The notes under the pieces: model-generated
Databases searched by the model: none
Seen by the model: only the letters and a program-made list of their open reading frames with translations
Told to the model about the DNA's origin: nothing
Shown here: positions 35,190-46,516 of the stretch, one piece after another
Layout of the letters: each line of letters begins with the position of its first letter
Position numbering within the stretch: the first letter of the stretch is position 1
Translations under genes and position numbers: made by a program
Assembly: GCA_018398815.1 (NCBI GenBank)
Contig: CM031601.1
Location: 35,494,812 to 35,558,811, forward strand
From: Conus ventricosus
Taxonomy: Eukaryota > Mollusca > Gastropoda > Neogastropoda > Conidae
Direction: 5' to 3'
Length of the DNA stretch: 64,000 nucleotides

Positions 35190-37440
35190 CAACCGACAGC
35201 CGTAGGCGGCCATGGCGTGGTGCGTGCCGGCCGGTGGCATGCAGGAGCTGTAGGCCTAGTTAGATGTGTCGGCTGTAGGTTACACCACCCATCATGCCAG
35301 CCATGGGGCCAACTACTCGATCCATGGCCAAAGACACCGGTATATTGTGTGCGGGGGCAACCTCAGCAGATAAGGACACACTTGATCCAATACAGAAAAC
35401 AGTTACATGTGTTAAACAATGTATGCCCCATTGGAGATTTGCACTACATCACTGATATATGGGGAAAATACATACCTAAAGGGATGAAATGCACATGGAA
35501 AAATTACCGTGCACAACACAAAGATATGACTGCTCTGAAGACTTTACTACCATCTCTCCAATTCCCTCTGACCTCTGCCAGTCTACGATAGAGATGAGAT
35601 CAGAGGAAGTCAAGATTCTTAAAATACATGTATACTATACAACGGGTACCATTCTTATACAAGGCAAAGCATGTCTACAGTGGGTTGATGAGGAGTTCGA
35701 CAGGCTGCGTACTATTGTACACACACTGGGTGTGACTGCATGCTCTGGACCCACTCTCCATCACACACATGTGCGTGCCAGACATGGAAGCAGCGACGGC
35801 TGGCGCGAAAGGCGTTGGGGTGTGTGCAGTGGATGATGACCAGCACTGGTGCGACCGTGAAAGAAGACACGCGCTGTGTACTTATCCCGCCAATTACACG
35901 GGCAGAAAGCAGTGAAGAGGAAGGAGATACAGACCACCCTTTGACCGCTCCATCCTGCAACACTCAGCATCCACCTCCACTCCCCACCCCCTTCACCAGC
36001 TAAGGCCTGCTCTTCTACCCAGTGACAGAACCTCCCCTCCACTGCCCCTTCATTGAGCCCATCTTCCTTCACCGGCCCAGTCGGCGTTAGTGCACAGGCT
36101 TCACAGTCCCCCACTTCTACTGTTAATCACCCCCCTCCTCCACCATCCTCCACTGTAACCCTGCCCCACCTGACTCAGTCATGCCCCTCCCCTCTCCCAA
36201 ACAAGACACCACTTTCACAGCATTTACTGAAAGCGTTAGCAGAGACACCACCACAGACACTGGAAGCGTTTCCAGTGACAAAGACGGTGACCAAGCTTCA
36301 AAGCCAGTGAACATGCCAGATGTGTGCTGCTGCCATGATGACTGTGTGTCCAAGGCAGAGTTTTTACAAACAACACAATCCCTACAAGCTGAAGTTTCAG
36401 CCTTCGTGCAGCACTGCTAGAAGCAAGACACACATTTAAGATTGACATAGATGCCATCACCACTTAGTTACTGCACTTACAAGCCCAAAACACACAAAAA
36501 ACCTCTTCCCCGCTCCTCAATCACAAACTTCCCTCCAAGACTACATCCTCCAAACCACCTCCCCCAAACCATCCACCCCCAAATCATCATCTCCCATATT
36601 GCCCACCCCGCCGAATGCCGCTGCCACAAGGAGCAATGCTGACGGTGGACACAGCGCAGGCAAAGCAGACTTACAGCAGTGTCTGAGTCCCTCAGTCAGC
36701 AGACCTCACCCCCCAACCCTCTCCACCATGTCAGTGTCATAAGGACACCACCCCTAACCCTCTCCACCATGCCAGTGTCACTAAGGACACCACTACCATT
36801 CTGCTGGGGGATGATGTAGTGAAGGGGTGGATCCCTCCCGCTCCTCAACTCCAACAGCAAGCCTCAAAAAGTGTGTGGCAGTGACCTGACAGTGACCCAG
36901 CTGACTGAGTGGCTCAGTGGCCAGACTCCCTCAACTACCGTGGACTGGCTGCAGTTCATGTTGGGATCCACGACTGTGCACAAGTCCAGGCCTCAGCAGA
37001 CAGTGCCATCAGCAGTGACAAGTGGAAAGACCTTCTTTCCCAGTGCCAGAGGGTCTTTCCCAAAGCGTCACTGCTAGCTTCTGCTATCATGCCTGCAGAG
37101 GACGACACCCCTTCAATCCAGTCATCCATCACAGCAACAGGAACCTGCAGCAGGTGTGTGACGGCATGGGTGTGCACTACAGGGACCACACTGCTGGTCT
37201 TCACCACCAGCAGTGGTGCACCCAGAATGGCATTGTACCAAAATGCCATTCTGCCAACGAGGAAAGGGACAGCCACGCCTTGCTGAAAATCTGTTTGCTA
37301 GGAAACAGGCAGACAGCATCAGCACAAAGAGGGGCAGTGACAACAGGCCTCGCCCACTGGACGTCTCTCCACTTCCCCCTTGTTACATCACCGCTCCGTT
37401 CCTCCTCCTGTCCATTCACCTACTCCACGCATGTTACCAA
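35190..37440 (+). pseudogene. LINE ORF1 remnant: leader domain, TTGTILIQG block, coiled-coil-like part and SGNH-hydrolase-like domain
   Basis: The pieces, joined across frameshifts and stops, are a 124-codon frame (35217-35591) with CVGC and a KCTWKNYRAQ-type region, then HVYYTTGTILIQGK and WVDEEFDRLRTIV (35625-35725). A proline-rich linker follows, then VCCCHDDCVSKAEFLQTTQ (36319-36375), another P-rich stretch, and the hydrolase-like end: LLGDDVVKGW (36799-36828), VHVGIHD (36954-36974), W-K-D-L-L and FPKASLLASAIMP (37026-37095), GVHYRDHT (37168-37191), and YQNAILPTRKGTAT (37238-37275). SGNH hydrolases use a GDS serine, a G-x-N-D asparagine and a D-x-x-H dyad. Here those positions read GDD, GIHD and NAIL, so the domain is probably dead. 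CR1-type ORF1 proteins with esterase domains are known, which supports the pairing with the downstream ORF2. Confidence 0.5.
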
Positions 37441-37781
37441 CAAACAATCACACATCACAGTCCTCTCAACCCGACAACCCTCTACTCTTCCCATTCTCGG
37501 CCGACCCACACTATCAGAAGTCTTTCCTCCCCTCCCTACCACACTGTAAACCCACCCACCCACTCGACGACCAGACAGTAAGCCCACTACCACGCGAGGA
37601 ACTAATTCGTATGGTAGTAGAGAGACCTACACCTCGCCTCCACAACCACCACCCACGATGCCCCGCCTGTGTATCCTCCTATGTTATTCCCTTCTTTTCC
37701 TCGTAGCTTCCCACCTGCTTTTTGGCAGTGGCCACACTTCATGCCACTGCCACCAAACTATGGCCAGTTTTAGACTTGAAT

Positions 37782-37784
<3 letters not shown>

Positions 37785-37864
<80 letters not shown>

Positions 37865-37880
37865 CATGCGTGTGTGCGTG
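37785..37880. repeat. (GT)n microsatellite (right copy)
   Basis: About 38 uninterrupted GT dinucleotides followed by gcgtgcatgcgtgtgtgcgtg and a short TATA tract. It lies between the ORF1 and ORF2 remnants. Confidence 0.97.
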
Positions 37881-38394
37881 TGTGCTATATGTATATATAC
37901 ACTCATGTGGAAAGTGCAGAGTTTGAACTATATGCATTTGCCAGTGTGGACTGTGTAATTCCGAATCTGCCGACCATCTGATAAGCTGAGAAGAAAAAGT
38001 GGTTGAGAACTTCATTATTAGCATTTCTGAAGAAAGCAAGACTTTTATATCATAGTTTTATTGTACACTGAATGGTGTTGTGAGCACGCTCAGAAACCTG
38101 TGGTGTGGATAAAGCTTCGGTGACACTTGCCACAAGCGTGTTAAGTAACTTTGTGAATTTAACTTTTGTGTTTTTTCATATTCATTATCCTTTTTCATTG
38201 AGCATTGTTGGATTTGTGTGTGTAAGTGTGTTGTATCACACTTATTTGTAGTTTTTTTTTACTTGCTTGTTTCTCACATTCATTATCCTTTTGAATTGAA
38301 GTAGTTGTTGTGTGTGTTTACCATACGGACACATTGAGTTTGTATTCAAGTGTATCCTTGCTATATTTGTTTTAGTTGCACAAATGGTGCAATC

Positions 38395-41130
38395 ATCTTC
38401 AAAGTGGCCATAGGAAGACGGACTACGTATTGGACATCTTAATATAAACTGTATACAAAAACAGTTACATGAGGGTACCCACTATACTGTATAATCAAGA
38501 CAAACCCTTTCTATATTTGGCTTCACTGAATCAAGACTTTCAGATATTTGTCCTGATGCCACCGTCTTAATCTCTGGCTACAATGTTGTACGCAGAGATC
38601 CCACCGAATCTACAGGCATATTACTTTACGTTCATGAACATTAAATGCCCAACGTTTGTATGATCTTGAAAGTTTTGGAATTGAAGCAGTTTGGTTAGTA
38701 ATCAAGTTGAAGAGAACAAAACCCATCAAAATAGGATTTGTATATCGAACCCAGCGGAAAATGCTGGTTGGATGGACAAGTTTACGGCCATGATGGATGC
38801 AGCATCGCTTGATGCCACAGAATTAATACTTTTAGGTGATTTCAACATTGATCTATTGAAGTGCCAAACATCATGGTCAGATAGGACTACCTCATACAAC
38901 TTATCCCAAATTATAGACATGCCAACCAGAGTAACACTCACTAGCAAAACATTAATTGACCACATCTATCTTTCTGAACCACGAAACGTCATTGAGAATT
39001 GTGTGCCTTTGAATGGATGCAGCGACCAATTTCCAGTATGCATTACGTGGAAAAGAAGTGGAATCAATAATTCCTAAAACTGGCCACAAACACATCACTT
39101 ACAGATCTTTTGGACACTTCCACGAAGATACCTTTCTCACTGACCTACATGAATTCCCCCTTTATAAATGTTTATAATTACACTGATCCAGAGAAAGCGC
39201 TTGAGTACTGGCTACACACGTTTAATTCTGTTTATGACAAGCACGTGCCATTCAAAACGCGTCGAGTTAAATAGTGCACATCCGAAGTGGATGACTGATG
39301 ACATACAAGCTGCTTGTTTCTTACGCGACGATTGGCTTGAAGTAGAAGGGAAGTCAGATGGATTTAAAAGGCAACGTAATAAAGTCAATTCACTCAAACA
39401 GACAGCAAAGATGAATTTTTCTCGTGAAACTTGTAACCAACAAACAAAATTCGAAGTCCATATGGCAAGCAATAAATGAACTTACGAATAAAACTTCACA
39501 GTCAAAGACAAGTCCAGCATAACACCAAATGAACTCAACCAACACTTTACAACAGTTGCAGAGAATTGTCAAAGAAAAGAATACTGACTCAAATGAATTA
39601 CAAAAATTAAAAAAATTTTTGCAATGCTATGAATCATTCGTCCAGCAACACCAGTTCCGCCTATGACAGTTAGTGATATTTGCCAAGCTTTATGCCAATT
39701 AAATCAGACAAGAAGCCGCGGACTTGACGGGATTGATGGAAAAATATGAAACTATCAGCACCTACATTTACAATTTATGCATTGATAAATGTCACTTTCC
39801 CGCTCAGTTCAAAGTTGCAAAGTAATACCCATTTTCAAATCTGGAGACAAATCTGAACCATCGAGCCCTTGGAAAAAAACATAAATAAAACATCTTTGCC
39901 ACCATTTTGACTCCTCCAACCTACTAAATAAAAACCAATCAGGTTTCAGGAAAAATCATTCTTGTCATACAGCGCTTACAAACCTAGTAGATCAATGGCT
40001 AGCCAGTGTTAATGAGAATAAATATTGTGGCGCATGTTTGTTGATTTTGCAAAGGCTTTTGATGTAATTGACCACAAACTGTTATGCAGGAAGCTTTTAT
40101 TATATGGTATAACAGGAAATACCTTCCAACTGATAGCATCATTCCTAAAGATCGTCAACAAATCGTTTGTGCCAACAACAATTTATCAGAGAAGCTACCT
40201 ATCCAACATGGCGTACCCAGGGTTCTATGTTAGGTCTGTGCTGTTCTCAGTTTATATAAATGATCTCCTCTTTATATTGAGGATTCATGTGAATCTTTTG
40301 TGATGATACCACTGTCCATACAAGTAGCTCAGCTTGGAAGTGTTTTCACTTCATTACAGAAGAATGCTGATATCTTAAGTAATTGGTGCAATGTAAATCA
40401 CATGTCACAGAATCTAACAAAACAAAACTAATGCTGATAACAACAAGGCAGAGAAGACAAAAACATAACCACACAGCCCCCATCTGTTTTTATCAATAAT
40501 CAGGAAATGAAGTGGTGGTAGCCATCGAGTTCTAGGCGTATATGTTGATAATAATCTTTCTTGGTCTTATCACCTTCGCAGTTTATGTAAATCAATATCC
40601 AGACAAACATATCAGCTGTGCAAGATTAAGCATTTCTTAAACCTTCATGCCAGGAAGTTGTTCCTACACGCACATGTACTCTCTTCAATCAATTATTGTT
40701 CAAACACTATTTGATTCTGCTAGTGCTAATGCCATGAAACTCTTAAGTGTCTACAAAAGAGCACTTAAAGCAGTCCTATTAAAACCATCTAGTCTTAATG
40801 AAGGGGATTATACTAAAGCGGGGGCTCTTCCGTTACAGGAAATGTTTGCTGTCAACAAATGTCTGCTAATGCAAAAAATTGCATCGGGTTTAGCACCACA
40901 ACTCTTCAGTCCAAATTTAGCATAAACCCTAGGGATTCAACCAAATTCCAGGTTCCCACACCTAGAATAGATCTATTTAATCAAGCTTATCTTACTCAGG
41001 TAGCGTGGTTTGGAATTCACTTCCACTACATTTCGATGTACTCAAATTACAGAATCCTTCAGGGAAAAACTAATTACACATTTCACAGCAGACCATAGCT
41101 ATTAGGGCACAAAATACATATACCAGGGCA
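38395..41130 (+). pseudogene. LINE ORF2 relic: APE endonuclease and RT (right copy)
   Basis: Endonuclease features in order, across frames, are a GHLNINCIQKQ-like start (38425-38470), PDATVLISGYNVVRRDP (38550-38605), LLGDFNIDLLKC (38829-38867), DMPTRVTLTSKTLIDHIYLS (38918-38973), and then SDQFPVCITW. After a linker (HPKWMTDDIQAACFLRDDW, 39280-39336) come RT blocks FVDFAKAFDVIDHKLLCRKL (40035-40095), VLFSVYINDL (40240-40270), a catalytic FADDTT broken by one missing base at about 40295, and the C-terminal SASANAMKLLSVYKRALKAVL (40718-40780) and LMQKIASGLAPQLF (40866-40908). At least six frame breaks exist, and the FADD deletion is shared by both copies. The style matches the CR1/L2-like part of the Jockey group; the exact clade is uncertain. 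Confidence 0.82.
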
Positions 41131-41444
41131 CACCCTCTGTTTTGCTGCATATTAAACGTTACGCCGTTTCCTTTCCACTGATGTTTTCAAAACCAGATAA
41201 TGATAAATGAGAGATATGGTTACTATCGGTTTTATTAATGATTGAAATTATATCTGATGAATGATGTTGTGGTCGCTGGTTTTATTGGTGCATTGATGTC
41301 TTAATACTTTGATTTCTTCGAGCACTGTAACTGCAAGGTGATAAATGTGTGTCCGGATTACTGTTGATCATATTGATGTATTGCTCTTTATTCAAATTTA
41401 TAGCAATGTTTAGCATGTGATATTTTGGATAGAAAAATGGAATT

Positions 41445-41448
<4 letters not shown>

Positions 41449-41516
<68 letters not shown>
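41449..41516. repeat. (CT)n microsatellite (right copy)
   Basis: CT dinucleotides with one TCC interruption, within the presumed LINE 3' UTR. Confidence 0.97.
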
Positions 41517-41521
<5 letters not shown>

Positions 41522-41641
41522 TCGTTAATTACGGCTGCGTTTCGATATATTGTCACTTTAATTAATAATTATAGTTTTGGGTAGTGTATGAATGGTCAAA
41601 AGAAAACAAAAAAGATGGAAGGTGAAGGTAAATAATAATGA

Positions 41642-41645
<4 letters not shown>

Positions 41646-41718
<73 letters not shown>

Positions 41719-41725
41719 ACACACA

Positions 41726-41783
<58 letters not shown>

Positions 41784-41787
41784 GCAC

Positions 41788-41819
<32 letters not shown>

Positions 41820-41856
41820 CACACACACACACCACACACACACTACACACACACAC

Positions 41857-41891
<35 letters not shown>

Positions 41892-41950
41892 ACACACACA
41901 CATACACACACACACGCGCGCGCGCACATGCACACGCACACGCACACATC
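41646..41950. repeat. Long (CT)n(CA)n(CG)n microsatellite (right copy)
   Basis: About 34 CT units, then CA tracts with ACCACA interruptions and two CGCG blocks (41769-41786 and 41914-41924). The corresponding left-copy region has lost this structure. The 100-123-codon ORFs here are artefacts. Confidence 0.97.
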
Positions 41951-42156
41951 ATGAAAAATGTGTTATGATTATTGATGCTAGGAATTTATTGCTGCTTACT
42001 GATAACTGATTGTTCGTTCTCGTTTTGCCTTATAACCACATCATCTAAATGTAAAAGAAAGTACAACTGTTGATATTATTGATGGATTGTAATTGTCTAA
42101 TTATCATCCTTAGCAGTTTGTTGTATGCTAATTTTTTACAAAAGGAATGTAACTCT

Positions 42157-42157
42157 T

Positions 42158-42211
<54 letters not shown>
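42157..42211. repeat. (CT)n microsatellite (right copy)
   Basis: Uninterrupted CT dinucleotides. The left counterpart is a poly-T run. Confidence 0.97.
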
Positions 42212-42218
<7 letters not shown>

Positions 42219-42424
42219 CCTTCAATAGGAGGATCGCTTATTCCATATCTGTGTGTGCCGATTCTTTTCTTCTTTGTAATCATTTCTTTATTCTTGTTTG
42301 TTGTTTAAATCGTTTCCTTTTTTCCTTATAAAAGTCATGTACGCCTTACTGTTAATGGATGAACTTTTTAATGTTATGAAGATATGTGTGTTTGTTAAAA
42401 GTTTTGTAAGTCTTAGTCGACTAG

Positions 42425-42525
42425 TCATACTTAGTCCCTTAACGGGGCAAGGGCCGGATGAAAAAAGCATGTGTTTGCTTATCTGTTACCCTTGGAAATA
42501 AAGATTATCATTCATCATCATCACC
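42425..42525 (+). mobile_element. 3' terminus of the CR1/L2-like LINE (right copy)
   Basis: The block cccttaacggggcaagggcc, ggatgaaaaaagc, and cttggaaataaag with AATAAA is followed by attatcattcatcatcatca. An AATAAA signal and short ATC/TCA repeats ending the element are typical of CR1-group LINEs, whose tails are short tandem repeats rather than poly-A. Confidence 0.65.
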
Positions 42526-43307
42526 TTGCTCACTCATCCACAGTCTGGTTTATGTCACAACAATCGTTGCCAATTAAGTTTACATCACTGTACTGCTGGT
42601 CGCCTCTCTCTCCCTCTATTCCGTGCTGAATTCACGTTCACATTCTACTAGAGCAGAGAGGAATCATCAAACTTCCTTCCTTCTCCTTGTCATCACTACC
42701 CTTTCATCCCCCTCCCCTCCTCCCCACTCGAAATTTTTGTTAACCAACGCGTGGTCAATTAGAATGCGTTCTTCCGATGCATTCTACAATTAGCATTCGT
42801 TCTTCCGGACTGTTCGAAAATGTTATCATCCTGTGAGTGGTGGGAACACCCCCCCCCCCTCCTTTTCCCTGTCTCAACCGGAACAAACCAGACTGGACAG
42901 TTTAGCAGATGAAACAGGGACACTGAGTCCTTCCCATTCACTGATTCCTCAGACCAGCTGTAGATCAAGAAGACAACAGGGGTAAAACCAGAGAGCAGTG
43001 CATGGTGATCTCACTCTTCTCAAAATCTCCAGGTCTAAGCGTCACTGATTTTCCCAGAAATGTAAGTTGAAACTATGTCTCTTATTTTGAATTTATGCCA
43101 TGTGGTTTGACAGTGCAACTTTGTGCTAATACTTGGTGATATTCATCAAAATGATGAATGAATATTCTGTTGTAATAGTTTGTTTGCCACATGTGGTAAA
43201 AGCTATTACCATGTGGTTAAGTTTCTTTGTTAACAATCTGACCACCATTCTTTGTGTACACTCTGACTTTGCCAGTATGTAATTCTATCTGTTAAGATGA
43301 TAACTGA
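42526..43307. other. No gene; leader of the following LINE (right copy)
   Basis: Non-coding sequence between the preceding LINE tail and the zinc-finger ORF. It is nearly identical to 21666-22422. Contains catgtggt motifs repeated around 43100-43220. Nothing recognised beyond that. Confidence 0.4.
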
Positions 43308-46157
43308 ATGATGAAAACTACTAAGTACAAAAAGAAAAGATGCTCCCAGGATTCACCGAAAGGGGGAGAGAATGATGAATCCATCGGTGCTCAACCAATC
43401 ACGACTGCAAATCCCAAACAGACTATGAACATGGACCAAATGGAATATCCATGTGACTGTGGAAAGCGTTTCGCTACCACCCGTGGCATGAAGATCCACA
43501 GAACAAAGATGGGATGTGTGAAGACTCATCCGAATGAGTAGCAGCGCACTGCATCAGCAGAAAAGACGTCGGAAGACCAAGGCCCGGATTTAAACCACAG
43601 TGCCAAGGACATCCACGCTGTTGGTTCGGATGAGGAATTTGCACAGGCCCTCAATGCCAGGCGCCTGAAACTCAACCTGCCACGAGCAAACGAAATTGAA
43701 GATTGGGAGAAACTGGATGCAAAAATCGTCCAAAGACTCGATGCACTGACAGGGAAAAGCACCCTGAAACACAAACTAGCCACATATGGGGACATTGTGT
43801 ATGCCACATGTAGAGATGCCTATGGAGCAAAACTACCAAAAGAGAAAACACCTCCAAAGAAATCCAGACGCCAAGAAGAGATGGACAAGATCAGGGTTTA
43901 AAGAAAAACCTCAAGAAGCAAATGAAGGCCGCACTGCAAGCTGAAAAACAAGGCTTGGAAAAACTCTGGAAACACCTGAAAGCAAAACACAGCACCCTCA
44001 GCAAAGCGAAATCTGCGAGGAAGAGGAAGAGCAAAAAGAAGAAGACCCAAGAGCGCTTCTTCAGAGACCCTTCCAGTTTGCCAGAACACTGTTTGAGCAG
44101 CCAATATCTGGGACCCTAAGTGTGGACAAAGGAGTTCTTGAGCAGCATCTGAGGAAAACATATTCTGACTCACAGAGCAAAGCACCACTCGACATTCAAG
44201 GTCTGGTGTGCCAATCAACCCTGAGGAACAGTTCAATGACAAGCCTCCAACGTTGGCGGAATCAAGAAGGTGGTCGACAAAGCCAGAGCCAAATCATCAC
44301 CAGGGCCAAACGGAATACCTTACCAGCTGTACAAGAAATGTCCCAAGGTGCTGGAGTGGCTCCACAGGCTGCTGCGATCAGCTTGGAGAAACAGAAGATC
44401 AGCAGCCAGTGGGTGACGGCAGATGGTGTGTACATCCCCAAAGAGCAAAACTCAAGTGATATCAGCCAGTTCAGGCCAATATCACTACTGAACATCGAAG
44501 GGAAAATCTTCTCTGTCATGGCAGCAAGGCTGACCAAGTACCTCATGGAAAACAAGTACTTGGATGTGTCAGTCCAGAAAGGTGGCATCCCAGGCGTGGC
44601 TGGCTGTGTAGAACACGCCGCAATGATCTGGGACGCAATCCAAAGAGCAAAAACAGAAAAGAGAGACCTGGACGTAGTGTGGCTTGATCTGGCAAACGCA
44701 TATGGATCTGTGCCCCATGAGATGATACAGTTGGCTCTTGAAATGTACCATGTGCCAAAGAACATCTGCGACATGCTCAAGAAGTACTTCAATGGCTTCT
44801 CAATGCGGTTCTTTACCAAGGAGTACACGACAGACAGGTGGGCATTGCAATGGGCTGTGCAATTTCCCCAATTACTGTTCGTGTTGGCAATGGAAGTCAT
44901 CTTGAAAGCAGCAACAAGCAACGCAAGACAAACAGACCTTGGCGATGGATACAAGTTGCCCCCTCTCAAGGCCTTCATGGATGACACTACAGTGATTTCA
45001 TCCAGTGAAGACGAGACACGTCATGTGCTGGAGAGGCTGGACGACATAGTTGCCTCATCCAGAATGAAGTTCAAACCAAAGAAATCACGGAGTCTCTCAC
45101 TGAGGAAAGGAAAAGTTGCCGAATTTGTGGTCTTCAGAGTTGCCAACCAGGCCATTCCAACAGTCACAGAAGAGCTGTCAAGAGCCGTGGAAGGTGGTAT
45201 GATGATACGCTGAAAGACACACAAAGAGCAAAAGAAACCAAACAGATGTTGGAAGAGGCTTGGAGACCATTGACCAGTGTGGGCTCTATGGCAAATACAA
45301 GGTCTGGTGTCTGCAGTTCATGCTGATACCAAAGCTTTCATGGCCTCTGATGATATACGACATCTGCACCAGCATAGTGGAGGCAATGGAAGCCAAAATC
45401 AACAAGTTCACAAGAAAATGGCTTGGTGTCCCACCCTGTCTGACTGACATAGCGCTGTACTGTCGCCAAGCAAAGCTGAAACTACCACTGAAATCCATCC
45501 TGGAGGAATACAAAGCAGGGAAGATCAGACTTCAAAGCATGCTGGAGGACTCGGGAGACAAGGTGGTAGAAGCAATCAAGCCCAGCTGAAGACAGGCAGA
45601 AAATGGAGAGTTCAAGGGGCGATGGATTCTGCAAAAGAATGTCTCAAGATCAGAGAAATAACAGGACACACACAGACCAACAAACAAGGACTGGGGGTGA
45701 CCAAAACTGAATGGTGGTCAAAGGCCAAAGGAAAAGCCAAAAGAGACATGATGATTCAAGAGATGAGAAAGAAGAAGACCAAAGAAGACTCCAAAAAGCA
45801 GTCCAGCAGAGCCCGCAAGGGCAATGGACAACGTGGGAGAATGCTCTCCAAAGAAGTCTCACTTGGAATGACATTTGGCACATGGCCCCTCTCAGGATCA
45901 GCTGGGAGTGCACTGCAGACCTCCCAGAATGGAAGAGTCACCCAGAGATCATCAGCAAGAGTGGCATGAGACCAGACATAGTAGTCCACTCTCAGTCAAC
46001 CAAGCAGCTGATCATGATCGAGCTCACGGTGCCATATGAGAACTGAATGGAGGCAGCTCAAATCTACAAGACTGAAAAGTATGCTGATCTGGCAAACAGC
46101 CTGAGGAGAGAAGGCTATCAGGTCAAAGTCCTTGTTATAGGGTGCATACAGATGTAA
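43308..46157 (+). pseudogene. R2/NeSL/HERO-like LINE ORF, right copy
   Basis: From an ATG at 43308 the frame reads a finger DCGKRFATTRGMKIHRTKMG (near 43455-43510), then TAG (43539-43541). The same frame then continues with a conserved stretch including ALNARRLKLNLPRANEIEDW (43650-43710) until a second stop near 43899. The RT core is open for 363 codons in one frame (44122-45213), with SQFRPISLLNIEGK, GGIPGVAGCVEHAAMIW, WLDLANAYGSVPHEMIQ and FMDDTTV (catalytic box at 44974-44994). A deletion of one base near 44262 and a GIAMGCAISPIL block shifted near 44870 are repaired in the left copy. The end carries RPDIVVHSQSTKQLIMIELT (about 45971-46030), in-frame TGA, then EAAQIYKTEKYADLANSLRR. The restriction-like endonuclease pattern (RPD, a 12-residue gap, then E) is visible. 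The CCHC knuckle usually found just before it is missing: APLRISWECTADLPEW runs straight on. Confidence 0.87.
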
Positions 46158-46516
46158 ATTTAACATCGTCCGTGTGTATAGCCACAAAACCGGAAGTCGT
46201 GGTCCGTGAAAGAACAAAAAGCATTGACGAACGGAAACCGGGCAATTTGAAGCCTGGCATAGACCCGACGACATCGAAGAGGCTGCACACAGTGCCTTAA
46301 ACGGCTTGCTCCCTGCTGTGTATGTTGTAGTGAAGATGAATAAACACCTATCACCTTCTAGTCGCTGAATTGTTCCATTGAGTGAATGAGCCACACGTTC
46401 CAACGAACCAACACCACTCGACCACTTGACTACACACGTGGCGTCAACCGACAGGATCGGAACAAGAGTGACCCTACAACACACACAGCAGGATGGAAGA
46501 TCAACAGCCGAACCCC
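46158..46516. other. 3' flank of the R2/HERO-like LINE (right copy)
   Basis: Contains AATAAA at about 46339 in gatgaataaacacc. No further coding resemblance. Leads directly into the 49-bp minisatellite. Confidence 0.4.

Larger units (their letters stand above)
34504..42525 (+). mobile_element. CR1/L2-like LINE, nearly full length but inactive (right copy)
   Basis: I group the following into one element: two ~260-bp leader repeats (34504-34990), an ORF1 remnant (35190-37440), an endonuclease-RT ORF2 (38395-41130), a 3' UTR containing several CT/CA expansions, and a 3' terminus with AATAAA and a short ATC-type tail (42425-42525). The same-strand order and the presence of both a 5' leader and a 3' tail support one ~8-kb insertion. 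Microsatellite growth inside the element (37785-37880, 41449-42211) has lengthened it. The grouping is an inference: no boundary is proven by target-site duplications. Confidence 0.55.

Noticed and set aside
36880..37560. Host esterase gene encoded by overlapping 100-175-codon ORFs
   Set aside because: The domain is spread over three frames, lies between LINE leader and LINE ORF2, and lacks catalytic residues. A LINE ORF1 remnant fits better.
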